A stretch of 64,000 bases of DNA from Lysinibacillus sp. SGAir0095 (lineage in GTDB: Bacteria; Bacillota; Bacilli; Bacillales_A; Planococcaceae): assembly GCF_005491425.1 (NCBI RefSeq), contig NZ_CP028083.1, forward strand, positions 396,001-460,000, given 5' to 3'. How positions within the stretch are numbered: the first letter of the stretch is position 1; the number at the start of each line of letters is the position of its first letter. The translations under genes were made by a program, and so were the position numbers. The notes under the pieces are model-generated. The model was not told where the DNA came from. It made no database searches and saw nothing but the letters and a program-made list of their open reading frames with translations. Below are positions 50,681-59,867 of this stretch, piece after piece.

Positions 50681-50784
50681 TGGGGTAGGTAGACCTTCGA
50701 CTAAGTGCCCTTCATCCCGGTAAAGGAAACTTCCACACCGCTCCATGAAAAATGGGCCTACCTGAAGTAGTAAGGCAAAAAAAT

Positions 50785-50809
50785 GTTTACACCTTGTCCC
50801 AAAGGGTAC
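50785..50809 (+). promoter_or_regulatory. SigB-type promoter 2
   Basis: GTTTAC, 13-base spacer, GGGTAC, 35 bases before the second YflT-like gene. Confidence 0.82.
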
Positions 50810-50844
50810 AAAACTAATAACCTATTAAAAGGAGGAATTCAAGA

Positions 50845-51261
50845 ATGTATTCAAACAATATGAACGATAGTAACTACAACATTGAGGTGGCACACACGAA
50901 GACGGAGGCACTGGCGATTATTGACAGATTGAAGAGTGATGGAATTCCAAAAGGTCAAATTAATATTGTCGGGAAAGATTTATCAGAATTTACGAATTTA
51001 AAATGGGACGCGGACGTAGATGTACACAATGCAGGGAATTTTGCAGACAAGTTTAAATCATTCTTCACAGGGGATGACGCGGTGATGGAAGGTTTAAGAG
51101 ACGCGGATTTACCGGAAAGTCAGCTGCTCCACTATAAAGAAGTCGTTGAAAATGGCGGCGTCATCATTTATACAGATGATTACATGGATACGACAGTCGT
51201 AGAACGTGATCTAAATACAGGTTTAGATACGTACTCAAATGATCGTAACCCGTTAATATAA
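50845..51261 (+). CDS. general stress protein, YflT-like (paralogue 2)
   Basis: A 138-residue paralogue with EVAHTKTEALAIIDRLKSDG, INIVGKDLSEFTNLKWDADV, DKFKSFFTGDDAVMEGL and NGGVIIYTDD. The site AAAGGAGGAATTC before ATG is shared almost exactly with paralogue 3, so the leader was duplicated too. Cytosolic, acidic, no cofactor motif. Regulated from its own SigB promoter; a U-tailed hairpin at 51341-51377 ends the transcript. Confidence 0.87.
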   Translation: MYSNNMNDSNYNIEVAHTKTEALAIIDRLKSDGIPKGQINIVGKDLSEFTNLKWDADVDVHNAGNFADKFKSFFTGDDAVMEGLRDADLPESQLLHYKEVVENGGVIIYTDDYMDTTVVERDLNTGLDTYSNDRNPLI

Positions 51262-51340
51262 ACTGATGGAACAAGAGCAGGATACTGGCTCTATCGATAC
51301 CCAAACCGTTAATGAGGGCGGATGCTTTTATTAACATACG

Positions 51341-51377
51341 AGAGGCGTTAATCCTAGAAGGGGTTAATGCCTCTTTT
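51341..51377 (+). terminator. terminator
   Basis: AGAGGCGTTAATCC...GGGTTAATGCCTCT stem, TTTT tail. Confidence 0.82.
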
Positions 51378-51387
51378 GCAATCAAAT

Positions 51388-51413
51388 GTTTTAGTCATTC
51401 ACGTCTCGGGTAG
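51388..51413 (+). promoter_or_regulatory. SigB-type promoter 3
   Basis: GTTTTA, 14-base spacer, GGGTAG, 35 bases before the third YflT-like gene; one mismatch more than the other two. Confidence 0.75.
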
Positions 51414-51448
51414 GAGTTTAATAGACGACGAAAAGGAGGAATTCAGGC

Positions 51449-51874
51449 ATGTATTCATCAAACTATGACAACTCAGGGAATCTGCACATTGAGGTGGCAC
51501 ACACTAGAAATGAGGCAATGAGTATTATCGAGAGATTGAAGACTGGTGGAACTCCGATGGGTCAAATTCATCTGGTGGGAAAAAATTTAGACAAGTTTGC
51601 AGAGCTCAAGTGGGACGCTGATGTTGACATGCATCATACCGGGAATACTGTAGATAAATTTAAGTCGCTATTTACTGGGGAAGATGCCGTTATAGAAGGT
51701 CTAAAGGGAACAGATATACCAGAGGCACAGATTCAGCATTATAAACAGGTAGTCGATGGCGGTGGCGTACTGATCTATATAGATGATGAAACAGAAGACT
51801 ATTTAGATACGACCATGGTAGAAAGAGATCTAAAAGCGGACCATACCTATTTAGATCGCCGCAACTATTATTAA
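51449..51874 (+). CDS. general stress protein, YflT-like (paralogue 3)
   Basis: A 141-residue paralogue: EVAHTRNEAMSIIERLKTGG, IHLVGKNLDKFAELKWDADV, DKFKSLFTGEDAVIEGL and VDGGGVLIYIDDE, with an acidic ending. It is closest to paralogue 2, including the Asn/Asp-rich N-terminus (MYSSNYDNSG). It has AAAGGAGGAATTC before ATG and its own SigB promoter. Three tandem copies suggest a dosage- or condition-specific stress response. Confidence 0.87.
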   Translation: MYSSNYDNSGNLHIEVAHTRNEAMSIIERLKTGGTPMGQIHLVGKNLDKFAELKWDADVDMHHTGNTVDKFKSLFTGEDAVIEGLKGTDIPEAQIQHYKQVVDGGGVLIYIDDETEDYLDTTMVERDLKADHTYLDRRNYY

Positions 51875-51893
51875 TCAAATATATCAAACTAAC

Positions 51894-51928
51894 GGCGTGA
51901 ATCATCTGAGGATTGGCGCCGCTTTTTA
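51894..51928 (+). terminator. terminator
   Basis: CGGCGTGAATC/GGATTGGCGCCG stem with mismatches, TTTTT. Confidence 0.65.
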
Positions 51929-51931
51929 TAA

Positions 51932-52066
51932 TCCGCAGTATCATTAGGAATCACATCGCTTCAAGAAAACGATGTGGCTTCAAAAGCCATCATTGAAAGA
52001 GCCGACAAAGCCCTTTACCAATCAAAGCAAGCAGGGAAGAATCGGGTAACGGTTTTTAAAATCTGA
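51932..52066 (+). pseudogene. remnant of a GGDEF (diguanylate cyclase) domain
   Basis: A 44-codon fragment right after a stop codon, reading SAVSLGITSLQEND then ERADKALYQSKQAGKNRVTV. This is the typical C-terminal end of GGDEF domains. No GG(D/E)EF site, start codon or ribosome binding site remains, and the sequence before it is the terminator of the YflT gene. It is a deletion remnant. Confidence 0.82.
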
Positions 52067-52100
52067 TGGAAAATCTGGATGATAAAATTTATAGTTATGT

Positions 52101-52131
52101 AAGGACTAGGGGAAACCTTAGTCTTTTTTAT
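52101..52131 (+). terminator. terminator of the former GGDEF gene
   Basis: GGACTAGGGG/ACCTTAGTCTT-type stem with G-U pairs, T6. Confidence 0.65.
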
Positions 52132-52250
52132 GTACAAAAATAGCAAGATACCAAACTGCACTGCTAATAAAGTTAAAAAAATTTTACGGATAGTGATATT
52201 TTTTGAAGGTCGATCTCGTTTTACTTAGTGAGATGACAAGGAGGGGTGAC

Positions 52251-52519
52251 ATGGATATGAAACTTATTCAGCTACCATCCGTATATAAATCAGAAGCACA
52301 ATGATGGTGAAATTTCACCCGAGTTTATGTGTAAGAAGGAGAAAAGAGTTTACTTTGAATCGTTGACTGAAAAAACTATTATTTTTAGTCTATTTTGTTA
52401 CTATAGCGGACGCATATTATTCTACTATCTTTTTGGAACCAAAATTGCCTCCGCGTCCACAAGCCCAAACGATGCAAGTGGCAGTGCAAGCGGACATATC
52501 CATGGTGTACATGCGGTAG
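52251..52519 (+). other. region of small uncertain reading frames
   Basis: AAGGAGGGG precedes a 17-codon frame (52251-52304, MDMKLIQLPSVYKSEAQ). Downstream, two frames compete: a 77-codon frame from ATG 52327 without a site, and a frame at 52367-52519 reading KKLLFLVYFVTIADAYYS, which looks like an export signal but follows an in-frame stop. It may be a decayed small secreted-protein gene. Confidence 0.3.
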
Positions 52520-52531
52520 CAAGGATTAATA

Positions 52532-52558
52532 AAAGGCCTCCAGTTTTTGGAGGCCTTT
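52532..52558. terminator. bidirectional terminator
   Basis: AAAGGCCTCCA/TTGGAGGCCTTT stem; A- and T-rich flanks, serving the minus-strand TerD-VWA gene as well. Confidence 0.85.
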
Positions 52559-52564
52559 AACTTT

Positions 52565-53852
52565 TTAATCGGTTATCCCGAATCGTCTCGCCTCTCTTAA
52601 CCAAAGTGGGAATTCTTTAAATACTCGATTATAAAGCTCTTCATCACTGACTTTATCTAAATCATCAAGGGCAAAGAAGTTGGCATTATCTACCACACGC
52701 CCAGATAAGGTATCGAGTCTTTCCAGTACGCCATATTTAGCATTACCAATTCCGACAAACTGCCAAAAGATATTTTTCCTTCGAGCTTTCAATTAATAGA
52801 TCGGATATTTTATTTTCCGCGTAAACCCCGCCATCGCTAAAGAAAATCACATAAGTAGGCAAGACTTTAGTAGGCTCTTCCACAGTGAATTTTCGTATGA
52901 CGTCGGCCATGACACGCGGTTCATTATTGCCGGCTCCAACTCCGCCAAAGATACGTGGCTTTGGATAGGTCCGTTTTACATAATCCTCGTAGTCATTTTC
53001 GGTCACACTTGGTGCCCGCATAAATTTATCGCCGAAAAACCATACATCAAGCACGCCATCATCATCCATGCATGCAGCGATTGCTAGAACTTTTTCAAAA
53101 GCACGCTGGACGGTCCCTTTACTATACAGCATCGACATTGAACCAGAAGCATCAATCACAACAGCAACGCGAGCCTTTTCTGTAGTTAACTTGTGTTTTT
53201 CAAGGGAGACGGTTACTTTTTTCTTCAATAGATCAATTTTTGTTAGATTTACTTTTGAAGAGGGTCCTGGCGAAGGTGCAGTTACAGTCTCGATCTTAGC
53301 CGGTGGGACTTCAATAGCTGCAACAGCTTCATCTTCTACGACAACCCCATGTGCTTCTGCTAATGGTTTGAGTCCACCGTTAAATCCTTGGCCGATTCCT
53401 CGAAATTTAAACCAATCCTTGTAACGATAAATCTCAGCCATTACCAGAGAGGTTTCTTCACTTAGCTGACGAATACTAAAAAGAATGTCACTATTCATTG
53501 ACTTAACAGTGATTTTTAGGTTTTGTACTTCTTTTAAAGTTCCTGGACCATCCAGTGTTACGGCAAAGACGCACTTTTGAATAGTAGATTGTTGTAGTGA
53601 GGGTAAGGAAAGTGAAAAGGTTTTAATTGTTGGTGCAGTATCCTGGAGTGTAATCATGCTGAAAGGATCAGTCGGTTGATTATAAAAAATCATATATTCA
53701 TCTGATTGTACTTTTCCATCAGCTTGGACCAAGAAGCAGCTTATATCTAAATCAGCAGGGGAGTAGCTCCACTCAACAACGATATCGACGGAAGCATCAT
53801 TCGTCATAGCTGTGTTAGCCCCTTGAACTAAGGTAACGATATTTTTGGTCAT
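52565..53852 (-). pseudogene. TerD-VWA fusion protein gene with a frameshift
   Basis: A paralogue of the gene at 5915-7288. The N-terminal TerD part (SYSPADLDISCFLVQADGKV, MAEIYRYKDWFKFRGIGQGF) and VWA part (VVIDASGSMSMLY, MDDDGVLDVWFFG, VIFFSDGG) are intact to IESS near 52780. Then the frame shifts to a stop at 52743, while the expected continuation IFWQFVGIGNAKYGV ... EFPLWLREA runs in another frame to 52565. Removing one C from CC at 52778-52779 (plus strand) restores a 428-residue protein. Start ATG 53852 follows AAGGAGGG. Real inactivation or a sequencing error are both possible. Confidence 0.85.
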
Positions 53853-54214
53853 CTAATCCCTCCTTATCTATCATCCTCTTATTAGTTTACTGAATCCGTC
53901 AGTAATTTACAAAAAATTACTTATTGAATTCACGTACCTCTAACAGGAAACTTTTTCCTTCTTGCAAACGTAATATTGTATATTAGTGCTGATACGCTCG
54001 CTGTTATAAAAGACATTGTTTTAATGGCAGAAGCCATGGGCGGATTTTGATTACGTTGAAAATTTTGCTTTACCCATTTCCTTGCTGTAACGTAGGTGAA
54101 ATGATGGAATCCATCACCTCTTCTATTGGATAAGGTTTCCTATATTAGTAGAGTTTCATTTGTGCTAATATCGAAATACATAATGACCAATTACACAAGA
54201 ATATGGAGGACCAA
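53853..54214. other. divergent intergenic region, no gene seen
   Basis: About 360 bases between the TerD-VWA gene and the large secreted protein gene. AT-rich; a small palindrome GATGGAATCCATC is present near 54102. No clear promoter could be assigned. Confidence 0.4.
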
Positions 54215-57200
54215 ATGCAATTTAAACAGGTAGTTTCGCTTCTTATGATCGTTACAATTGTCTTCACACAACTGCCTATGGATTCATCTGCGGCAACTTC
54301 TACTGCCTCAGGAGATGAATATACAAAAGCCTATACCAATCCGGATTTATCACGGTCAATGGAGTTATATCCATTTTCCGTATTTACGCAAAATCCGAAC
54401 ACTCTATCATGGAACAAAAAACAAGAAATCGATATGCAGGGTGGAACCATTTCATATACCTCAAAAGCAGAACCGGAAAGTAATTTTTCCTCTGTTAATG
54501 AAGTGAAAGTTGGAAGAGATGAAACCCATCAATTCGACACCTTTATAAAATTTGGCAACAGCCTTCCATCATTAAATGGAGGCTTATTTTTGGGAGCAAA
54601 ACTGCATCTAAAAGAGCAAGGAACCAATATGGACTGTTATTATTGCCAATATACCATCAATGATCTATATGCCATTTATAAAATTCTCGAGCCTTGGAAT
54701 GCACAAGCATTAACCTGGTCCAATCAACCAACCGTATCGGATCAACCGGTAACAAAAAATACTTTGTCCATGCCGGTTGGTGGAAGCTACTACAGCTGGG
54801 ATGTATCAACGCTCGTATTGGATTGGTATGAAACTCCAGCAAAAGATTTCGGGTTAGCCCTTAAAACGAATAGCAGTTCTACCAACACCATCACGACTTT
54901 TACTAAGTTAAACCAAGAACTCAATCAATTGCCCATGCTGGAAATCAATTATTCTAGTAAACCGAAGGCACCCATTGGAATTTCAAGCGGAGCAGGAGTC
55001 AATTCTGGAAAAGGCAATGTAAATCTACAATGGTCTTCTGTCACGGGAGCCACGGGATATAGAGTGTACCTCTATAATGGAAAGGATTATGAATTGGTTC
55101 ATGAGGGAGCTGGGACAAGCTGGTCTTCAACCGGAAAAAATCTATGGCCAACAAATGAGCAACTAGAGCTGGGCGAACGTTATCTTCGAAAGGATGGTTC
55201 AGGTACAGATTTATCCGAAAATCCAGGCCTTTTATATCAGCAGTTCGAAAAGAATGAACAATTGCAAGGAGATACTTATTATTTCAGGATTTCTGCTTAT
55301 AACCAATACGGCGAAACGGAACAATCCGATATTACAGCAGTAAAAATGCCAGATATTACTGCCCCGACCGTTCCGGAAGATATGAAGGCTTCAAGTGAGC
55401 TCGTTTCAGATTTTCTGCTGGTATGGGAGCCATCGACTGACCGATCACCTGTTGAATATCTAGTAAAGTTAACAGATTCCTCAGGAAACCAGGTGTTCCT
55501 TGGGACATCACAAGCAAATCATATCGTAGTTCCTGAAAATTATTTAATACCTAGAATTACTTATCAAGCATCCGTTAAAGCAATCGATAAAAGCAGCTAC
55601 CAAAGCAATTATTCAGCTTTTTCCACACCGGTAAATGTGACGGCTCGGAAGAAAAACGATGCACAGTTAATGAGCATTTCCTATCCAACTACTGTTTCGG
55701 AAGCTGGTAGTCAACCTACAATCAGGATTCAGCTGAAAAATGTGGGAGTGGAATCCTGGACTCAAAGTGGCGGGTATTTGTTAAAAGCGGATGGAACTTC
55801 TTTTACATCCACACTTGGGGAAAAGGAAATCATTCGTACAGGCGACACAAAAACTTTTGAATATACACTGCCTTCAGATATGAAATTAGGCACATCTTCA
55901 TTTCTTTGGCGAATGTTCAACGTCAATTCAGGTACTTTTGGAGATGGGGGTACAACGAAGGTTACCTTTGAGGACCGCATGAAACCTCAAATTTCATTGA
56001 CCTCCCCGATGGCCGATAAAACTGTGAAAGGAAAGGTTTCACTTGAAGGGTCCATTAGCGATTATCAACTGAGCAAATATCAGATTTCATATGGATATGG
56101 AGAGAATCCTGATGAGTGGGTTCAAATACATGCAGGCAGTGAAACATTTGGAGCTTTAGGTGAATGGGAAACCACAGCGCTTAAAAATGGAACTTATACA
56201 CTACGTATTGAAGCTGAAGATGCCTTGGGAATGTCTTCTACTTTGGAGCAAATTGTGTATGTAAAAAATCCTGTTCCCGCTCCAACGATTCAACAAGTAA
56301 CCGACCAGTCAACATCGGTAAGTGGAACAGCAAAAGCGGGTACAACCATTAAAGTCTTTGCTAACAGTGTTCAAATCGGCAATGGATACACGACCGATGA
56401 AGGGACTTACACGTTAAGTGTTCCCGCACAAAAACCCGGAACCGAGTTAAAAGTAGTGTCCCTTGATGGAATTGATGAAAGTGAAATGGTGATTACCAAA
56501 GTTAAGGATATTACGCCTCCCAAACAGCCGGTTGTGAATCCAGTCAACAACAAGACAACTGCCATCTCTGGGAATGCAGAGCCTTTATCAACGATATCAG
56601 CGAAAATTTTAGATAAAGTTTATACAGGAAAAGCAGATGCTACCGGAAAATTTACTATCTCTATCCCGGGCCAAAATTATGGAACTCTCGTTGTGCTGAC
56701 AGTTATCGATAGTGCCGGGTTTAAAAGCATAGAAAAGAAAATGACTGTTACTAGAGTGGCGCCTAATCTGCCAATCGTAAACACAGCAACAAATACAGCA
56801 CCTTTTGTATCTGGAAAAACGGAACGATATGCAACGGTTATCGTGAATATCGGGTCACGTTCCTACACAGCAAAAGCCGATGCGACCGGTTCTTATAAAG
56901 TAACCATTCCTGTCCAAAATAGTGGAACCGCTGTAAAAGTTTCAGTCAAGGATTCTGCGGGAGCATACAGTCTTCCACGGACTGTTACGGTCGCGAGAGT
57001 CGCTCCAAATAGCCCAATTGTAAATCCAGTTTCTAATAATGCAGGATATGTAACAGGGAAAACGGAGAAATATGCGCTTGTAACAGCAAGCATTGGTTCG
57101 AAAAGTTACAGTAGCAAGGCTGATGCTTATGGAAATTATAAAATGGCAATTCCTGTCCAAAATAGTGGGGCAAAAATCTCGATAAAATCCAAGGATACAG

Positions 57201-57484
57201 CTGGCAGAATAAGTGCAAACACTTCTGTGACAGTCAACCGAGCAGCGCCTAATCTTCCTGTGGCCAATCCGGTTAGATATTATTCAACTTCTGTAACCGG
57301 AAAAACCGAGGCCCATATTAGTGTGAGTGTGAAAATCGGTACTCGTACATACAGTGCCAAATCTAACTCTTATGGAAACTATAAAATAACTATCCCCAAA
57401 CAAAAAAAGGGGACTAAACTAATGTTGACAGCCAAGGATGTTAAAGGGAAAATCAGTGCTCCCCGAACGCTGACTGTCTACTAA
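54215..57484 (+). CDS. large secreted DNRLRE/FN3/Ig-repeat surface protein
   Basis: A 1089-residue exported protein. Signal peptide about 1-27 (LLMIVTIVFTQLPMDSSAA). A DNRLRE-type domain follows (about 60-250: FDTFIKFGNSLPSL, WNAQALTWSNQP, YYSWDVSTLVLDWY). Two fibronectin-III-like domains lie at about 255-380 and 385-475, then Ig-like domains (about 480-690). The C-terminus is five tandem Big_6-like repeats of about 83 residues, each with PNxPIVNPV, VxGKTE, AKADATGxYKxxIP and DSAG motifs. No sortase, SLH or LysM anchor was seen. ATG 54215 follows TGGAGGA. Probably an adhesin or matrix protein, possibly with a polysaccharide target. Confidence 0.85.
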   Translation: MQFKQVVSLLMIVTIVFTQLPMDSSAATSTASGDEYTKAYTNPDLSRSMELYPFSVFTQNPNTLSWNKKQEIDMQGGTISYTSKAEPESNFSSVNEVKVGRDETHQFDTFIKFGNSLPSLNGGLFLGAKLHLKEQGTNMDCYYCQYTINDLYAIYKILEPWNAQALTWSNQPTVSDQPVTKNTLSMPVGGSYYSWDVSTLVLDWYETPAKDFGLALKTNSSSTNTITTFTKLNQELNQLPMLEINYSSKPKAPIGISSGAGVNSGKGNVNLQWSSVTGATGYRVYLYNGKDYELVHEGAGTSWSSTGKNLWPTNEQLELGERYLRKDGSGTDLSENPGLLYQQFEKNEQLQGDTYYFRISAYNQYGETEQSDITAVKMPDITAPTVPEDMKASSELVSDFLLVWEPSTDRSPVEYLVKLTDSSGNQVFLGTSQANHIVVPENYLIPRITYQASVKAIDKSSYQSNYSAFSTPVNVTARKKNDAQLMSISYPTTVSEAGSQPTIRIQLKNVGVESWTQSGGYLLKADGTSFTSTLGEKEIIRTGDTKTFEYTLPSDMKLGTSSFLWRMFNVNSGTFGDGGTTKVTFEDRMKPQISLTSPMADKTVKGKVSLEGSISDYQLSKYQISYGYGENPDEWVQIHAGSETFGALGEWETTALKNGTYTLRIEAEDALGMSSTLEQIVYVKNPVPAPTIQQVTDQSTSVSGTAKAGTTIKVFANSVQIGNGYTTDEGTYTLSVPAQKPGTELKVVSLDGIDESEMVITKVKDITPPKQPVVNPVNNKTTAISGNAEPLSTISAKILDKVYTGKADATGKFTISIPGQNYGTLVVLTVIDSAGFKSIEKKMTVTRVAPNLPIVNTATNTAPFVSGKTERYATVIVNIGSRSYTAKADATGSYKVTIPVQNSGTAVKVSVKDSAGAYSLPRTVTVARVAPNSPIVNPVSNNAGYVTGKTEKYALVTASIGSKSYSSKADAYGNYKMAIPVQNSGAKISIKSKDTAGRISANTSVTVNRAAPNLPVANPVRYYSTSVTGKTEAHISVSVKIGTRTYSAKSNSYGNYKITIPKQKKGTKLMLTAKDVKGKISAPRTLTVY

Positions 57485-57504
57485 ATGAATCTATTTAAAA
57501 GAAG

Positions 57505-57540
57505 ATCCTCAGGCATTTTTCAACGCGCCGAGGATTTTTC
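57505..57540 (+). terminator. terminator
   Basis: ATCCTCAGGC...GCGCCGAGGAT stem, then TTTTTCTTTTT. Confidence 0.75.
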
Positions 57541-57664
57541 TTTTTATTCGCTAGTATACTTCATATTTCAGAATGCCTACATATTTAAACAATCCTGTTC
57601 ATAGATTCAATTATAATTCGAAATTATTAGTCCCATGTTATTTTCCGTTGAGGAGGAATTAGAG

Positions 57665-58453
57665 ATGGAACATATTATTGTTGAAACGAAAGATGGGGTC
57701 CGTACACTAACACTAAACAGACCAGAGCGCCTGAATGCTGTAAACGATACACTTAGTAAGGAGATTATCTTAGCTATTTCAGATGCATCTGCTGATGATG
57801 ACGTACGTGTCATTGTCATTACTGGTAGTGGACGAGGATTCTGTTCAGGTCTTGATTTGACCGATAATGCCAAGAGAAATTCAGAAGCTCCATCCCGCTA
57901 TAAAAAATTAGACGAACTGGGTTGGGTTGGCCATCAGGCATTGAGGATTGTTCATAGTGATAAGCCCGTCATTGCCGCGATTAATGGTACAGCAGCAGGT
58001 GCAGGGCTTGCACTAGCACTGGCGTGTGACTTACGCTTCATGTCTGCAAGCGCAAGGGTAACAGCAGGATACATCCGCCGTGGTCTTAGCCCTGATGCCG
58101 GAATGAGTTATTTTTTGCCGAGGTTGGTCGGGCAGACAAAGGCAGCCGAATTAATCCTAACCGGTCGGGATATTTACCCTGATGAAGCAGAACGAATTGG
58201 TTTGGTAAACGGGATCTTTCCTGATGAAGAATTTCAAGAGCAGGTGATGGAATTTGCCAGGGAATTAGCGGCAGGACCACCTGTAGCGATGACGCTGTCT
58301 AAAAGGTTACTCTCTACTAGCCCTGACATGGATCTTATAACGATTCTAAAACAAGAGTACGCTTTTATAAAACAATGTTTTGGGACAAAAGATGTTCAGG
58401 AAGGCGTTCAAGCCTTTGCTGAGAAGAGAAAGCCTGTCTTCCGAGGGGAATAG
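57665..58453 (+). CDS. enoyl-CoA hydratase/isomerase (PaaG-like)
   Basis: A 262-residue crotonase-fold enzyme: LTLNRPERLNAVNDTL near residue 15, oxyanion segments GRGFCSGLDLTDN near residue 60 and GTAAGAGLALALACDLRFMS near residue 110, then GLSPDAGMSYFLPRLVG with the catalytic acidic residue. It resembles PaaG/2-(1,2-epoxyphenylacetyl)-CoA isomerase-like and general hydratases. AGGAGGAATT precedes ATG 57665; the longer frame is rejected. It is a single gene, separate from the hydratase in the 42-49 kb operon. Confidence 0.87.
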   Translation: MEHIIVETKDGVRTLTLNRPERLNAVNDTLSKEIILAISDASADDDVRVIVITGSGRGFCSGLDLTDNAKRNSEAPSRYKKLDELGWVGHQALRIVHSDKPVIAAINGTAAGAGLALALACDLRFMSASARVTAGYIRRGLSPDAGMSYFLPRLVGQTKAAELILTGRDIYPDEAERIGLVNGIFPDEEFQEQVMEFARELAAGPPVAMTLSKRLLSTSPDMDLITILKQEYAFIKQCFGTKDVQEGVQAFAEKRKPVFRGE

Positions 58454-58950
58454 ATTGTTAAAAAGTAATATAGAAGCTTGACGGAGAGTGAACCAAATAA
58501 TATAATTTTATGTAATAAATAGAGTTTATCCGTTCCTTTTACCTTTAGCTAGATAGTCAATAGACATTGATTATCCATCCAAAGCCAAACAGGATACTAG
58601 AATACGAATGCAAATAATAGGTAGACGATTTAAAAAACCTAGATTAGGTTAGTTAAAAGTAAACCGACAATTTTCAAAGTATAATGGTTTGAGTATTTGA
58701 GACCATTATCTTTTAATTGTCGGTTTTTTTATTTATATGTTCGACATCTTGGATTCGATTGACCTTAAATGATTCATAGCGAGATGGGGAGAATAGGATT
58801 AAGTTATTAGTTTTTTCAAAAATCAAGACTTGTGCCATCTAGGAAGAAGTAGGCTTTTAGCTTATAGTTAAAAACTAGAGGATATAGTCTTAAGTCAAAT
58901 TTTCAAAAAATAGAAGTATGCCAATTTATTACGGAATGGAGGAAGGAGTC
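58454..58950. other. long intergenic region
   Basis: About 500 bases without a gene. It contains the palindrome AACCTAGATTAGGTT (58636-58650) and the strong terminator-like hairpin listed separately; the remainder is AT-rich. Confidence 0.5.
58662..58732 (+). terminator. long two-part hairpin terminator
   Basis: Outer stem AACCGACAATT/AATTGTCGGTT, inner stem ATAATGGT/ACCATTAT, then T7. It is about 210 bases after the hydratase stop, unusually far. Confidence 0.8.
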
Positions 58951-59319
58951 ATGATGGAGAAAACAAAAGGTGTTGTGGAAGCCGAGATCAGTAAAGTGCT
59001 AACTCATTGGGAGAAAAATTATCTAGGACGCGGTTCCGTGTCGGTTAAATCAGATATCTTGCGAGATATGGTATTTGTTGTGTTGAAAGGGGTCTTAACA
59101 CCTGCTGAATATGCTGTTTGCCAACAAAAAGAGGGCCTATTATCAGTGAAAAAAATGCGCAATAGCTTGGTAGAATCAGGGGTGGATGAAATAAAAGAAG
59201 CACTAGCAACCATAACAGGGCTGGAAGTGGTGAGTTTTCATACCGATTTGAGTACCATTACGGGAGAACGCATTATGGTGTTTAAGCTGTCAGAGGATTT
59301 GCAAAGTAAATTAAGCTAA
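58951..59319 (+). CDS. DUF2294-type protein
   Basis: A 122-residue protein of the DUF2294 type: EAEISKVLTHWEKNYLGRGS near residue 10, VSVKSDILRDMVFVVLKGVL near 30, VKKMRNSLVESG and the C-terminal FHTDLSTITGERIMVFKLSE. Family members are small cytosolic proteins of unknown function, common in Bacilli. The site GGAGGAAGGAG is just before two adjacent ATG codons (58951, 58954); either may be used. It stands alone. Confidence 0.82.
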   Translation: MMEKTKGVVEAEISKVLTHWEKNYLGRGSVSVKSDILRDMVFVVLKGVLTPAEYAVCQQKEGLLSVKKMRNSLVESGVDEIKEALATITGLEVVSFHTDLSTITGERIMVFKLSEDLQSKLS

Positions 59320-59569
59320 CAAAATCTGGCGCTTTACCAAAAGAACGATAAGAGGTATCCATCTCAAACGAGATAGTCTTTTTTATCTATAAATATATTA
59401 GATATGACACAATGTAACTGTGTTTCTTTAACTTCTGTCATAAGGAAATGGGTATAAAAAATCTTTATTTTCCAACGTAGGGGATTGGTACCTAGACTTA
59501 GCATACATGTCGTATTCAATTCAATTGATTATAAAAAAGAGAAAGGTCATACAGGAGGTTTAAATTGAT

Positions 59570-59740
59570 ATGGATAAGAATAAGACACCAGTACCTCACA
59601 TAGATACAAACCTAAATACTGATCCTGAAACTAACGATAATGAAAAGGATTTAAATCTAAAGGATACAATAGCGAAAAATAAAGAAATCATAGAGAAAAA
59701 TCGCAATATGCTACAGAAATATAGAATATCCCCTTCTTGA
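59570..59740 (+). CDS. small hydrophilic hypothetical protein (56 residues)
   Basis: A short gene with a strong AGGAGGTT site (59553-59560) 9 bases before ATG. Product: MDKNKTPVPHIDTNLNTD at the N-terminus, then a charged helix DTIAKNKEIIEKNRNMLQKY. It is very polar, rich in Asn, Asp and Lys, and has no cysteine or aromatic core, as in small acid-soluble or intrinsically disordered spore proteins. I do not recognise the family. Confidence 0.6.
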   Translation: MDKNKTPVPHIDTNLNTDPETNDNEKDLNLKDTIAKNKEIIEKNRNMLQKYRISPS

Positions 59741-59867
59741 ATGATGGTAGGGTCATCATTGTTGAATATCTATATTTCTTTGGGAGTTGTGATTTTCAAC
59801 CGATTACATAAAAAAATTAATCGGTCCTATTCCAAATTTTATTGAATTGCAGTAAAATATTTCTAAT

